A stretch of DNA of 64,000 nucleotides from Symbiodinium microadriaticum (taxonomy: Eukaryota > Sar > Dinophyceae > Suessiales > Symbiodiniaceae), in the NCBI GenBank assembly GCA_001939145.1, contig LSRX01000077.1:404741-468740 (forward strand), given 5' to 3'. The notes beneath the pieces were generated by a model that saw only the letters and a list, made by a program, of their open reading frames with translations, was not told the DNA's origin and ran no database searches. The position numbers were made by a program, and so were the translations under genes. The stretch's first letter is position 1, and every line of letters begins with the position of its first letter. Positions 1 to 9,640 of this stretch are shown here, piece after piece.

Positions 1-1
1 A

Positions 2-934
2 CAAGAGACCCGAACCGAGGCCGGCTTTTTGCAACGCACCGAAGGCTACTTGCGCTTCGCGTCTGGAGGTGAAGCGGGATGCCTAGGTGTAGAGCTTTGG
101 TTTCAGGACGGATTTTCTCTTCTTCGCAATGGGAAGGCTGGCTGCAGTGAGGCCACTTTCTGCAAGGAGGCCTTCTCTACGAGTCACAAGGATAGTCGAC
201 GCCTACTCCTGCATTATCACTCCGGGCCATTGCGACTCTGTTTTGCTTCTTTACACGCCCCGCATCGAAGCACCGAGGCCGCAAAGCTCACGGCATGGTG
301 GGAGGAAACTCTACTGATTTTCCGCCAGGCTGCCAAGAGAGCCCCTATCGTCATCGGTGGGGACTTCAATGCCTCCGTTGGCACCCTGTGCTGCGACAGG
401 ATAGGCGATGTAAGTCCAGAAGATCAGGACGACCCAGGTGCCTTTCTGAAGGAACTTTTGAGCATCTGCCATTGCTGGCTCCCATCCACTTGGGAACACT
501 GCCACTCAGGACAGTCCTGGACTTACATCCAAAAACGCAACAAGATGCACACGAGACCAGACTTCGTGTGCCTCCCTGACTGCTGGGCAAACGCCGCTGT
601 CTCATCATGGGTTGATCCTGAGATTCATGTTGGTCAGCCATACATCGATCACTTAGCAGCAGTTGCCACAGTCAGGGCTACTCTACAGGTGTCGGGAGGG
701 CGGAGTTTGGCTAGCCCTGGCCGCATTGATGTTTCTGCCCTGGTTGAGGCCACCAGCGGACCCAAACTACAAGCTATACTCGATGGGGCACCTACGATCC
801 CCTGGCAAGCGCGGCCGCCTTTCGTGCCTGGTCTGAGAGCAATGCTGATGTCTTCTTTACTGCGCTTTCCTCTCCATGGGCCCTACAGGCGGCTGTGCAA
901 GGGCAGAGACAAAGTGAAGCGCTGCGCACTCTAG
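2..934 (+). CDS. Retrotransposon ORF1, C-terminal part: AP-type endonuclease (partial at window edge)
   Basis: About 310 residues remain of the 1471-residue ORF1 seen in copy 2, entering from the left edge. What is left is most of an endonuclease/exonuclease/phosphatase (EEP) fold, the enzyme that nicks target DNA for target-primed reverse transcription. The metal and catalytic residues visible are the E of LQETRTEAG near the left edge, the S-L-H-A-P-H segment, the G-G-D-F-N motif near 355-370 and the terminal Y-I-D-H motif near 640-652. The protein matches the corresponding part of copy 2. It stops at TAG 932-934, inside the region that overlaps ORF2 in the -1 frame. Confidence 0.85.
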   Translation, partial: QETRTEAGFLQRTEGYLRFASGGEAGCLGVELWFQDGFSLLRNGKAGCSEATFCKEAFSTSHKDSRRLLLHYHSGPLRLCFASLHAPHRSTEAAKLTAWWEETLLIFRQAAKRAPIVIGGDFNASVGTLCCDRIGDVSPEDQDDPGAFLKELLSICHCWLPSTWEHCHSGQSWTYIQKRNKMHTRPDFVCLPDCWANAAVSSWVDPEIHVGQPYIDHLAAVATVRATLQVSGGRSLASPGRIDVSALVEATSGPKLQAILDGAPTIPWQARPPFVPGLRAMLMSSLLRFPLHGPYRRLCKGRDKVKRCAL

Positions 935-3900
935 CCAAGCAGCTCAAGCGTGCCTGTAGAGTTGACCGAGCGAAGTATTTGTCTACTCTCGCTGATGCTG
1001 TCCAGGCCAACACCGAGGGGTCCTTTCGGGCCCTGCATCGTCTGCTCGGGCTTAAGCAGAAAAAGCCTTTTGCCCCCGAGGTCTTGCCTGAAATCCTCGA
1101 TGATCAGGGGCGCGTCTGCGAAACACCTGACGATGCCACTAGGAGATGGAGATCCTACTTTGGGGATATGGAAGCCGGTGAACAGCAGGATCTTGCGGGG
1201 GTCCAGTCATGTGTCGACGCTCGGCGTGACCTTGTATGGCCCTTGCCGGCCAATGTCGCTGAATTGCCGGGCCTTAGCGATGTCAGCCGTGCTATAGCCC
1301 AGATGAAAAGGCACAAAGCTTGTGGCCCGGATGGCCTTCCCGGTGATGTCTTCAAAACCCTCCCGGCCTCCTTTGCTGTGCACCTGATGCCCCTGGCACT
1401 GAAGCTGGGACTCTTGGGTGAAGAAGCGGCAGGTCTGAAAGGTTCCTCTTTGACCTGGCTTTATAAGCACCGCGGGGCGCGAAATGTCTGTTCTTCGTAC
1501 CGAGCTATAATGCTCCTCCCAGCTATCACGAAAATTCTCCATCGTTCATTCCGCCCGAAGCTGTACTACCATGTCATGGAGCACTCACCCCCAATTCTTT
1601 TAGGAGGTCGTCGAGGTGCCACGGCTGTTTTCGGAAGTCACCTCACCAGAGCTTTCCAGTTTTGGTGCGTTGCGCCCAAGCAGCCCTCTTGCATCCTCTT
1701 CGCGGACGTTGCGTCCGCCTACTATAATTCCATTAGGGAACTCACCGCCCGCAGATCTGACAAACAGGGGGAGTCTGCTCATTGCCTGACCACCGACCAG
1801 CGTGCACAGGTCGGGAGTGAGGTTACGGCTGAGATTGAGAATGGCAGTGCATTCCGTGCGAGCGGGGCGTCACCTTGGCTCGAATCACTCGCGGCAGAAC
1901 TGCACCGTGGTACCTGGTTTTGCCTTCGTGGTGACCACGTTCCTGTGGTGACCCACCGAGGGTCGCGACCTGGATCCTCGCTGGCAGACATCATGTTCAG
2001 CGCTGGAGTCGATCGAATTATTGCCAAGCGCGATGCGCTGCGACAGTTGCTGACGGGTGCCGGCAGCACCCCGCGTATTCCATGGGACGGTAGACGAGAT
2101 TTGTCTGCGCCGGAGGCCACCACTGAGGCGGCACAGCTCAGCGATGTCATTTGGGCTGATGACCTGGCCGAGTGTTTCCTCCTCTCTGACGCCTCCAGGG
2201 CAGCTCTCCAGATTGGGCTTGAGGCATCCTGCCTGGATGAGGCTTTCGCCAGCCATGGATATACCTTGTCATATGGGGCCTCCAAGACCGCCGCCCTAGT
2301 CCACTTGGGGGGGCCAGGCTCCAGAGCTGCCAGGAGAGCCCTCTTTGGCAAGGGTCAGGGAGTGCCTGTTCTCCGGGAGGAACAGACTACGGCTGCTCTT
2401 CCCTTGGTTGCCCAGTATAGGCATCTTGGTGTGGTTGTTGGAGCATCACTCCTGCCTGAGATTCGAGCTAGAGTGGCATCAGCTTGGGCGGCATTTCGGC
2501 AGGGCCGTGTGCGTGCATATCGTTGTCGACACATTTCCGTCGCCAGACGTGGTGCCTTGGTCCGCACGATGGTCCTGCCTCGTTTGCTCTTTGGTGCAGG
2601 GGCTTGGCCCAAGCTTCGTCGGGGCGAGGAAACCCTTTTTCATCGCACCATTTCTTCGATGTATAGGCAAACTTTGTGTGTGCCTAAGCACGAAAATCAG
2701 CACGTAACGGGTGCTACGGCATGCGCCCTGCTTGGTCTGCCTGATCCAGTCACGCTCCTGCGTGTAGAGAGGCTACGCTATTTGCGGCAAATGGTGCAGG
2801 CCGCCCCTGACGCTTTATGGGCGCTTGTCCGGACCGACCCCCCATTCCTCGCTGAAATGCGTCACTCTCTGGATTGGCTCTACCGTCGCCTCTCTGCCAC
2901 CGTGCCACTGAATGAGCCGCTTCAGCATTGGCAGGACTGGGTTGCGATCATGCAGAATTATCCAGGGAGGTTTAGGGGTTGGATCAAGCGGGCTGCTGCT
3001 CTCGAGGTTTTGAGGTTGACCTCCTTGGCGGCGCTGCAGGCTTGCCGGAGTTATCTGGCAGGCTTCTGCGAGCTCCCTGCCGCCCGGCATACGGAGGAGT
3101 CCACACTCTTTGCCGAGGCCTGCCTACCATGCAAAAAGGCCTTTGTGGATCGGGTTGCCTGGGCATGCCACGCCAGTAAAGTCCATGGTTACCGCACCCG
3201 CGCAACCGAGCTCACTAAAGGTCTGAGCCAGGCTTGGTGCAGCGGATGTGGAAAGTTGTTTGCTAATGCGGGGAGGATGAAGCGACATGTTTTTGTCACT
3301 CCTCGATGCCAGCGTAACTGGGGGGCATTTTTACCAGAAAATGGGCTTTCCCTTCAGCCTCTCCACCCGTCTGCGCCTCCGATCCAGATAGCTGGTGAGT
3401 TTGTCCTGATCGGCAGCGTCGAGACTCTCCCTGTTGATGATTATCACCCGGGCCTGCTTGATGCTTTACTTGCTGTTGACGCTGAGGATGATTCTACTGC
3501 TTGGGAGGTTGTTGTGGACTTTATCGCCCCCCTGGCACACCTCCGGCGCACTGTCGAAATGTGGAGGGACCATGTGCAGGCACAGCCTTTTGCGCCAACG
3601 GTCGCGTCCAATCTGCTTTTGCTCTTGGACCCTGATTTGTGCTGTGATCAGTACCCACAGTCTCGAGGCTCGACGCCGGTTTGTGACTTTTTCGCGCCGT
3701 TGGGTTCACTTGAGGGTTTGCGGCTGCCCCTTGTCGTCAACGGTACTTCCGTCACTCTGTGTGTCGAGCCGCCACCGCTGCCTTGCTTTGTGTATCCCTT
3801 TGACTGCAGTGTGCCCCTGGCAGCCGCCTCTCGGCAGATTGAATGGCTGTCCGCAGCCACCGATACAATCCTGCAGGCAGTGCAGATGTCCCTGCATCAT

Positions 3901-4017
3901 CCAGTTGTTGTGAAGTGCTCTCCTGAGGCCCTCAGTTGCCTCGAGCCTTTGACAACCTGGCTTTTGGCAGGGGGTTTTTCTAGGACAGCTGGAGGCATCG
4001 CTACACCTGTTGGTTGA
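748..4017 (+). CDS. Retrotransposon ORF2: reverse transcriptase with C-terminal zinc fingers (copy 1)
   Basis: This frame is open from 748, just after a TGA, to TGA at 4015-4017. It has no ATG until well inside the RT domain, so expression probably depends on a -1 shift out of ORF1 or on reinitiation. RT motifs appear in order: KACGPDGLPG, YRAIMLLPAITK, motif A FADVASAYYNS, motif B GSRPGSSLADI, and the catalytic WADDLAE in place of the usual F/YxDD. Two zinc fingers follow: a C2H2 finger (CLPC to HASKVH) and a C2HC finger (CSGC to C). It differs from copy 2 only near the C-terminus: VLIGS versus VQTGS, GSLEG versus GSPEG, and RQIEW versus RQTEW. Confidence 0.88.
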   Translation, partial: GHQRTQTTSYTRWGTYDPLASAAAFRAWSESNADVFFTALSSPWALQAAVQGQRQSEALRTLAKQLKRACRVDRAKYLSTLADAVQANTEGSFRALHRLLGLKQKKPFAPEVLPEILDDQGRVCETPDDATRRWRSYFGDMEAGEQQDLAGVQSCVDARRDLVWPLPANVAELPGLSDVSRAIAQMKRHKACGPDGLPGDVFKTLPASFAVHLMPLALKLGLLGEEAAGLKGSSLTWLYKHRGARNVCSSYRAIMLLPAITKILHRSFRPKLYYHVMEHSPPILLGGRRGATAVFGSHLTRAFQFWCVAPKQPSCILFADVASAYYNSIRELTARRSDKQGESAHCLTTDQRAQVGSEVTAEIENGSAFRASGASPWLESLAAELHRGTWFCLRGDHVPVVTHRGSRPGSSLADIMFSAGVDRIIAKRDALRQLLTGAGSTPRIPWDGRRDLSAPEATTEAAQLSDVIWADDLAECFLLSDASRAALQIGLEASCLDEAFASHGYTLSYGASKTAALVHLGGPGSRAARRALFGKGQGVPVLREEQTTAALPLVAQYRHLGVVVGASLLPEIRARVASAWAAFRQGRVRAYRCRHISVARRGALVRTMVLPRLLFGAGAWPKLRRGEETLFHRTISSMYRQTLCVPKHENQHVTGATACALLGLPDPVTLLRVERLRYLRQMVQAAPDALWALVRTDPPFLAEMRHSLDWLYRRLSATVPLNEPLQHWQDWVAIMQNYPGRFRGWIKRAAALEVLRLTSLAALQACRSYLAGFCELPAARHTEESTLFAEACLPCKKAFVDRVAWACHASKVHGYRTRATELTKGLSQAWCSGCGKLFANAGRMKRHVFVTPRCQRNWGAFLPENGLSLQPLHPSAPPIQIAGEFVLIGSVETLPVDDYHPGLLDALLAVDAEDDSTAWEVVVDFIAPLAHLRRTVEMWRDHVQAQPFAPTVASNLLLLLDPDLCCDQYPQSRGSTPVCDFFAPLGSLEGLRLPLVVNGTSVTLCVEPPPLPCFVYPFDCSVPLAAASRQIEWLSAATDTILQAVQMSLHHPVVVKCSPEALSCLEPLTTWLLAGGFSRTAGGIATPVG

Positions 4018-4095
4018 CGCTTCGCCGTCCTGTTTCACAGAATTCATTTGTGCTAGAGGTGCGTCGGACATCGACTCAAACCTGTGCGAAGAAGA

Positions 4096-4170
4096 ACCTA
4101 CCTAGCTACCTGCCTGCCTGCCTACCTGCCTACCTACCTACCTACCTACCTACCTACCTACCTACGTACG
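4096..4170 (+). repeat. CCTA/CCTG microsatellite at the 3' end of LINE copy 1
   Basis: Tetranucleotide run of CCTA with CCTG variants at its left end, beginning two bases after the last base shared with LINE copy 2. A looser ACGT-rich, self-complementary stretch (GTAC/TACGTAC words) follows to about 4280. It may be the pre-existing target or a template-slippage tail. The other copy has no such tail. Confidence 0.9.
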
Positions 4171-4280
4171 AACGATTCCCCACCTATACCTGTACCTTGG
4201 CTGCATTGGCAAGGAAGGTACTTACGTACCAAGGCACGTGCAAACATACGTACCAACGTACCAATGTACGTACGTGCCGC

Positions 4281-6150
4281 CCCCCCTGGAACAAATTGGC
4301 CCACAATCCCCGCTCAGTCGCTCCAAGTATTGAGACCGTTAGACCACCGCTTTGTCACACTGACTTCCATGCAAACTCGCAACTTCGCTCTGAACAAATG
4401 GAATGCTTTACACCCTCATACCGAAGAGAGAAAGGAGCACACGGAAAGAATCACGGCAAATTGCGCTAAAGCCGGGGTCCTCGAAGCCGGCACATCTTGA
4501 GCACCGTGCGCACCCACCCTGGGCTGTCGTACTTATGGCATCCAGGAACAACACCCAGCGCAGTACGTCGTGGACTCCGCTGATTATCCACACCTCAGGG
4601 TCACCAGGCCTGCATCATGGCAGGTAAGCACGGAGAGCCGCTCCTCGACCTTCGCGCGAAGCCACGGACGAACCACCGGCATACTCCGGATTTGCGCATT
4701 TGTAGAGGCCGGGCCTATAGGGTTTGGGGTTTCGGCTTTAGGCTTTCGGAGTGCGGGGGTCTGCAAATGCTGTGTTGCACTGGGCCCCGGCACCGAGAGC
4801 TCCGAGAACCAGGCAAAGACCTGTGCAACATGGGAGTCATGGGAGCTTGCCATCTCTCCTCGGACATACGGAGCTACAGGGGCCTACCGACTTCAACGAC
4901 GCCAAGAAAGCACCGAACTTGGTTGGGTGGTCCTTGGGGAAATCGGTGGCATTCTTCAACGGCTTCTTCAGAACACCACAGCCAAGCCTGTAGCCTGTAG
5001 CCTCTTGGTGTCTCAGCTGCCCCCTCAAACTCCGAAAGCCCCACGCGAGCGCAGTGTTCGCCTCCGCGCGCAGCTTCGAGGCTGGAGCTCGGCGAGGCCT
5101 TCGCTACCAGCTGCTAGCCGTGTAGCCGTGAACAGGGTGATCGTCACTGGACTGGGCTGGTTGACTGAAAAGCCCTGCCTAAGTCGACTGAAGAACAGCA
5201 CATGGTCAGCCAGCACATTGAGCAGCTGCCTGCCCCAAGACGCGGAAACACAAGCAAAGTGCTCCCCCCAGCAACAAAGTCCTCGATGTCACAGTCGGGA
5301 CCGTGGTCAGAAAATGCGAAAACTACGCCGAACAAGAAACAACTCGCCCTCTGCCCGGAGCTTTGAGCCGAGAGCTCACTGCTCACGGCCTGAAGTTGGC
5401 TTCGGCTTTGAGCTTCGCCGCAAGCTGGAGTTGGTCCTCGGTTAGATCCTCGGCACGCGTTGGCTTCAAGCGGTAAGGCTAGGCGGCTAGGCAAGCCAAC
5501 TTGGAGAATCCTTTTCATGAGCGAATTCAGACTTGCAATCATCGTGGCGACACACGGACAGCTCTTCGGATGGCAAACTTTGCTGAGGCCGGGTCGTACT
5601 GAATGAGAAAATCGTCGATATCCATCGGCGACGAACAAGCCACATGGCATACACCCGGGTGGTGAGGGCTGAAGAGTCGGACTGGGTGGGGACTGGGTGG
5701 GGATTTGGAGGTGCCTTCGGGTCCACAGCATGCGGGTCTGCCCTGACAGGAAGCAGGTGGGCTGGACACACGGTTGTGGCACGAAGGTGACTTGAGATGA
5801 AGCTGGACCCACAGGTTTCACGAGCAGGTATGCCTCAGACTTGCTGTTCAACCCTCCATGGAGCCAAGCCCCTTCATCAGAACCAACTTTTCTCTACAGC
5901 TTTAAAGCAAACAGAACCTGGAATCAGCCATCGAGAAGCGCTGGCTGCCGACTTCTCAACCCTTTTCGCAAAATTTGGATGATCCCCCTGGCAGTCCTGT
6001 AACTGTCAAGCAATGTGCAGAACCCTGTGCGTTTTGATCGGATGCCCGCCACGTACACATCTGCACCGACTCACCAGAACTCCACGTCACGAGCAGAGAT
6101 TGCCTGGAGAAAAGACTGCCATGACGTTCGGTTGTTGTGCTAAGCACTGG
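4281..6150. other. Spacer with no confident gene
   Basis: Long open frames occur on both strands, for example 4570-5445 plus and 5144-5851 minus. They overlap each other, are rich in Ser/Arg/Pro and show no recognisable domain, which is typical of GC-rich non-coding DNA. A short minus-strand stretch at 5539-5625 (start MDIDDFLIQYD, then a stop) reads more like real protein. It could be a remnant exon of the membrane-protein gene to its right. Confidence 0.4.
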
Positions 6151-6167
6151 AACAAGTATTCGGCTCT

Positions 6168-7186
6168 TTAGTGTCCTTGGGAACGCAGTGTATGCGGCAC
6201 CAGGTACCAATACCAACCTGGAAGGATTGTCAAAATGACAGCTCCCGCCAGACAGACTTTTGAGACCACGTAGTGGCCGTACCAGCCCGAGGTCATATGG
6301 ACAGCAAGGGATTCGAACGCTTTGTCCCACGCCAAGCCGACGACAATCCCGAAAGCATTGGCAATGCTGTGGGGAACCATTGTAGACTTTGTATCCCCTG
6401 AAGGGATGCTATAGACAAAGCCTGTCACGACAAACGCTAGCCAGGTCAGCGGGAAGGCCACCACGATGTATGTGTCCATGATGGAACAATGCGGCCTGAC
6501 AAACAATGCAGCCCCGCGGACGAGACACCAGGCAAGTGCAGAAGAACATGACTCCCGGAGAAGTTCTGCGTCAGGAAGGAAACGAGCGGGGATCCAGGCA
6601 GAGCTTGCAGCCACCACAGGGACAAAGGAGCCGAAAACCAGACTCCAGCCCAGGACCTTGCCAGTGAGCACCCAGTCCCAATCTTTCGGCTTCTGCAGGA
6701 GGCCCTCCACAGAATGCAAGTATCCCGTGTGAAACAGGAGAATGGTCTGCATCACCAAGAAACCCATCACCAGAGCTGCACCCTCAATGAATATCTCCCT
6801 TGCGAAATCGAGCCAAGGGCATTCTCTGCGTACTTTCCAGGCCGCGCAGCTGAGATCACTGCCGTCGCCTTCCGGGAACATTTCTCCATGTGGGGATTCG
6901 CAGATTGCGTTTGCATTTGGCAAAGACACTTCCACTTTCTGTCGCGGATCCGCAGGGTCGGACACTGGAATGCTGAAGACCACCTCCGACTCAGAGTCCG
7001 AAGAGTCCATGAAACGAGATTCAAGCTCGCGACTCGTTGCAACGGGAAATTTATGCCACTCATCATCGCCTGCTTGGTACTCCCAATACACTTCCTCGTC
7101 CCCAACACACTGTGCACGCAACCGCTCACCGACAAACAGCATACCTCTCAAAAGGATCGCTGTCCATGGTAGAACCTTAGGCGGCA
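6168..7186 (-). CDS. Multi-pass membrane protein, 3' exon with WWE-like domain
   Basis: A 339-codon open frame on the minus strand whose first codon is GTG, not ATG, immediately after TTTGCAG, a good 3' splice site. I read it as the second exon of the gene that starts at 8079. Roughly residues 31-90 resemble a WWE domain: VYWEYQAGDDEWHKF, then a S-R-E-L-E-S-R-F helix and a V-E-V-S-L strand. WWE domains bind ADP-ribose or ubiquitin-system partners, but function here is unproven. After an acidic D-S-S-D-S-E-S-E stretch come about six hydrophobic helices (near residues 136-158, 169-190, 212-230, 240-262, 272-290 and 305-328). The stop is TAA at its left end. No close family is recognised beyond a general similarity to multi-pass proteins of dinoflagellates. 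Confidence 0.7.
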
Positions 7187-7262
7187 CTGCAAATCACAAG
7201 CAGTCATCCCAATGAACGAAACTACATCTATCTAGCCAAGGCACGAAACTACGACAGCACAC
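7187..7262 (-). other. Probable 76-nt GT-AG intron in the membrane-protein gene
   Basis: Read on the minus strand, exon 1 can end at ...TTC G, followed by GTGTGC, and the intron ends at TTTGCAG. This joins the two open frames in phase 1 with one valine codon at the junction (S-I-F-F-V-P-P-K-V-L-P-W). Without splicing, exon 1 meets a TAG 12 bases later. Other phase-1 donors lie just upstream (in the TGT-TGT codons), so the exact donor is uncertain. Confidence 0.5.
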
Positions 7263-8079
7263 CGAAAAAAATACTGCTGGAAGTGAGCCCAGGCACAAGA
7301 CAACATTTCCATCCATCTTCCCTGACGCTCCACTGCAACCTGCCGATGGCTTGTATCAGAGTGAAGCCAGTCATATGGCTCGATAGCTGGCCCAGCGCGG
7401 TATACTCATGCTCCTTCTCCCTGAACCTGTAAATAATCCAGTTGGATCCGAGGAAGCATAGGATGGACAAAATGCCATATATCTTGGCCTGCACAATCGG
7501 ACCTGCTTTTTGGTTTAATCCAGGGTACTTTCCCATCCACAACTGCTCAATTAACACACCATGCACAGCCACCGTAACAGTATTCGTAGCGAAAATGGAA
7601 ACCGTGGTGCACATCAGCTCGTACACTGCATTTTGCATGTGTTTGTTCTGCGAATGTGCGAAATACAGCAGGGCCATCATCGTCAACACGAAGAAAAACA
7701 TTACCAAGCTCAAGATCCATTCACGCCCGACAATGCCCTGGCCATGCTCCATCTCCTGCAGCTCTTCCTCCCGCTTTGCCAACACATAGTCGACATGCGA
7801 TTCATTCATGCAGCTTTCCACGAAATCTCCGCAGCAGTTGCCGAAGTTGTTGCATTGAGACGTGCACTGACATGGATTGCCCGGGCAGTAACCATGACAG
7901 CCACCAAACAGATCACACGATGCTTGCGAACGATTGAGACCTTTCAAGCGGTCACACTGGCCTTCTCTCTTCTGAGTCGTTGCCTCTTCTGTCGGCGTCA
8001 ATACAACAAACACAAACCATCCCAAGATCAGAAGTCCAATAGAAAGTCCAGCACCGAGTTTGGAATACAAGCCGCGCAT
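7263..8079 (-). CDS. Membrane protein, 5' exon with somatomedin-B domain
   Basis: The frame starts at a true ATG (8077-8079 on the plus strand). Residues 10-28 form a hydrophobic signal or anchor segment. Residues about 50-91 are a somatomedin-B-like domain: eight cysteines in the pattern C-x(7)C-x(3)C-x(3)C-x-C-x(3)C-x(5)CC-x(6)C, including CQCTSQC and the CC pair after F-G-N. Such domains are small disulfide knots on extracellular proteins. Three or more membrane helices follow (near 122-143, 150-173 and 195-215). The domain should therefore face the lumen or outside, with the remaining helices encoded by the next exon. Spliced together, the product would be about 610 residues. It lies between two copies of a LINE on the opposite strand. 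Confidence 0.72.
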
Positions 8080-8131
8080 GGCATCAAGAGCGCACGCTTG
8101 TGGGTTTCATCCGACAGAGAGGTTCCAGCAC

Positions 8132-8168
8132 ACCCCCACACACACACACACACACATACACACACACG
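8132..8168 (+). repeat. CA dinucleotide repeat
   Basis: Run of CA with one TACA interruption, about 50 bases 5' of the start codon of the minus-strand membrane-protein gene. Confidence 0.9.
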
Positions 8169-9619
8169 CTCTACTTTCAAGAACTGCCTTACTGCGTGGA
8201 ATGACGTCTTCTGAATCTGCTCTGACCCACTGGCTTGGACTCAAAGGCGTACTAGCAACAGTCACAACGAGAACATTGTGGCCAAACGTCCATCCAATCT
8301 CATGAAACTTGTCAAAACGATTGAATGCCCTTACACGTGTCGTTTTGCAACAACTTTCTTGCAGGCTCGCTTCCAATGGCCAACCAAACGAAACCGGAAA
8401 CATTTTTTTTCTGGCTTTACAAGACTCGCACCAGAAACAAATTCTTCTTTCCACTCACACTTGGAGTTGAGCTGTCCACGCAAGCGGATGGAACACCTAG
8501 TTTTCATCATTTAGCAACAGTGTTTGCCGCAAAAGATCGCATGGCTGGACAGAAGCCACACGAAGACTGCACACCACAAAAAATCCAAACATTTTTATTC
8601 TCAAAGATTTCGTATTCTTGCATTGCGAAGACAAGACATTTTTTTTGTTCGCAGAAGGTCGAGAACGAAAACGTAGGCGGGCGCGGCATCAAAATAAAAG
8701 GCAAGGAATTCCACACACCAATCGTTTTGGCTTAAGCGAAAAAATACAAAGCAGAAACCCTTTTCCAACAGACAGAAGAGAAAACGTTTTCTTCGCATGA
8801 AAGAAGGAGTTTGGAGAGCTTTTGCCAATCTTTGCAGAACTTTGTTTTCTTGTTCGAGTTTGGTGTTGCCTAAATTCTTTTGGCTTTTAGCTTCCCTGGT
8901 TGGGAATTTGTTAGTTGAGTATCCCAACTATTCCCGTGCTGCTCGGACTTTCAGGCATCTTAAGACTGCCTGGACAAGGATTCAGATCACTCTCGCGCTT
9001 CAACAGCTTGGATCCCGGTTCCGATTGGGCCGTATGTCCAAGCGTCGTTGCACTGAAAATATGTTGGCTTTTGCACAAAAGCAAGAAGAACCAATTGGTA
9101 AGAAGCACGGTCTTTAAAAGGGAAATGCTTTGTCAACACAGGACTTCAAAGCTTCTGCCACATCGGAACGTTGGAAAGCTTTCCAAATGCAACCGAGCTT
9201 TTGCAAAAGTGCCATCTGCCACGGCCATTTTTTTTACTTTGCAGCAATCTCCGCCGCAGAGGCCTCATAACGACAGTTCAAAAAAAGACTGTTCCGCAAC
9301 TGCATGCTCTTCGTTCGGATAAAATCGTCTTAGAATGTAGAACCTTTTCTAGGCCAGCAAGACGCATTTAGGTGGTTGTTGAATGAACTTGGAAATTGGC
9401 AAGCCGTTAAAACCCGAACGCGCCTTTAGACGCTTCGCTTTGGCTGGGTTTTAGAGGCGAGGGTCACAGCACACAACCGACCAACAAGCTAAAGTCACAC
9501 AGCACTTTCGCACACGGTTCCTTGCAACCAACTCTGTCACACCACGCGCTTGTCACGCAGTGCAGGCCTTGAGCCAAAGTGAAACAGGCAGAGTTCTCAG
9601 CACACTCACGGGCACTCCT
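8169..9619. other. Spacer with no confident gene
   Basis: T- and A-richer than its surroundings, with A and T homopolymer runs near 8402, 8639 and 9229. Open frames of about 100 codons, such as 8797-9117 plus, begin with ATG but have no recognisable domain. The spacer holds the upstream side of the membrane-protein gene and the unknown 5' end of LINE copy 2. Confidence 0.4.
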
Positions 9620-9640
9620 ACGGAGTCCTAAAGACTCCGT
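9620..9640 (+). promoter_or_regulatory. Perfect 8-bp stem hairpin just upstream of LINE ORF1
   Basis: ACGGAGTC at 9620-9627 and its reverse complement GACTCCGT at 9633-9640, with a 5-base loop CTAAA. The loop holds the TAA that closes the ORF1 frame upstream, so the ORF1 frame opens inside the hairpin. It could be part of a 5' UTR structure of the element or of adjacent host DNA. Confidence 0.5.

Larger units (their letters stand above)
1..4094 (+). mobile_element. LINE-type non-LTR retrotransposon, copy 1 (5' part outside the window)
   Basis: This is the right-hand part of a retroelement whose fuller copy lies at about 9632-17237. Base 1 corresponds to base 13144 and the offset of 13143 holds without an indel to 4094, where both copies end at GAAGAAG and the flanks diverge. 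It carries the end of ORF1 (endonuclease) and all of ORF2 (reverse transcriptase). Bases 1-3392 appear identical to the other copy. I count 11 substitutions between 3393 and 4026. The 3' end has no poly(A) and runs straight into a CCTA microsatellite. Both ORFs are open and keep their catalytic motifs, so this copy is young. Confidence 0.9.

Noticed and set aside
4570..5445. 291-codon open frame on the plus strand
   Set aside because: Domain-free, Ser/Arg/Pro-rich, overlapped by an equally long minus-strand frame; looks like GC-rich non-coding sequence.
8797..9117. 106-codon ATG frame with a hydrophobic middle
   Set aside because: Hydrophobicity follows from T-rich DNA; no homologous feature, no splice context.
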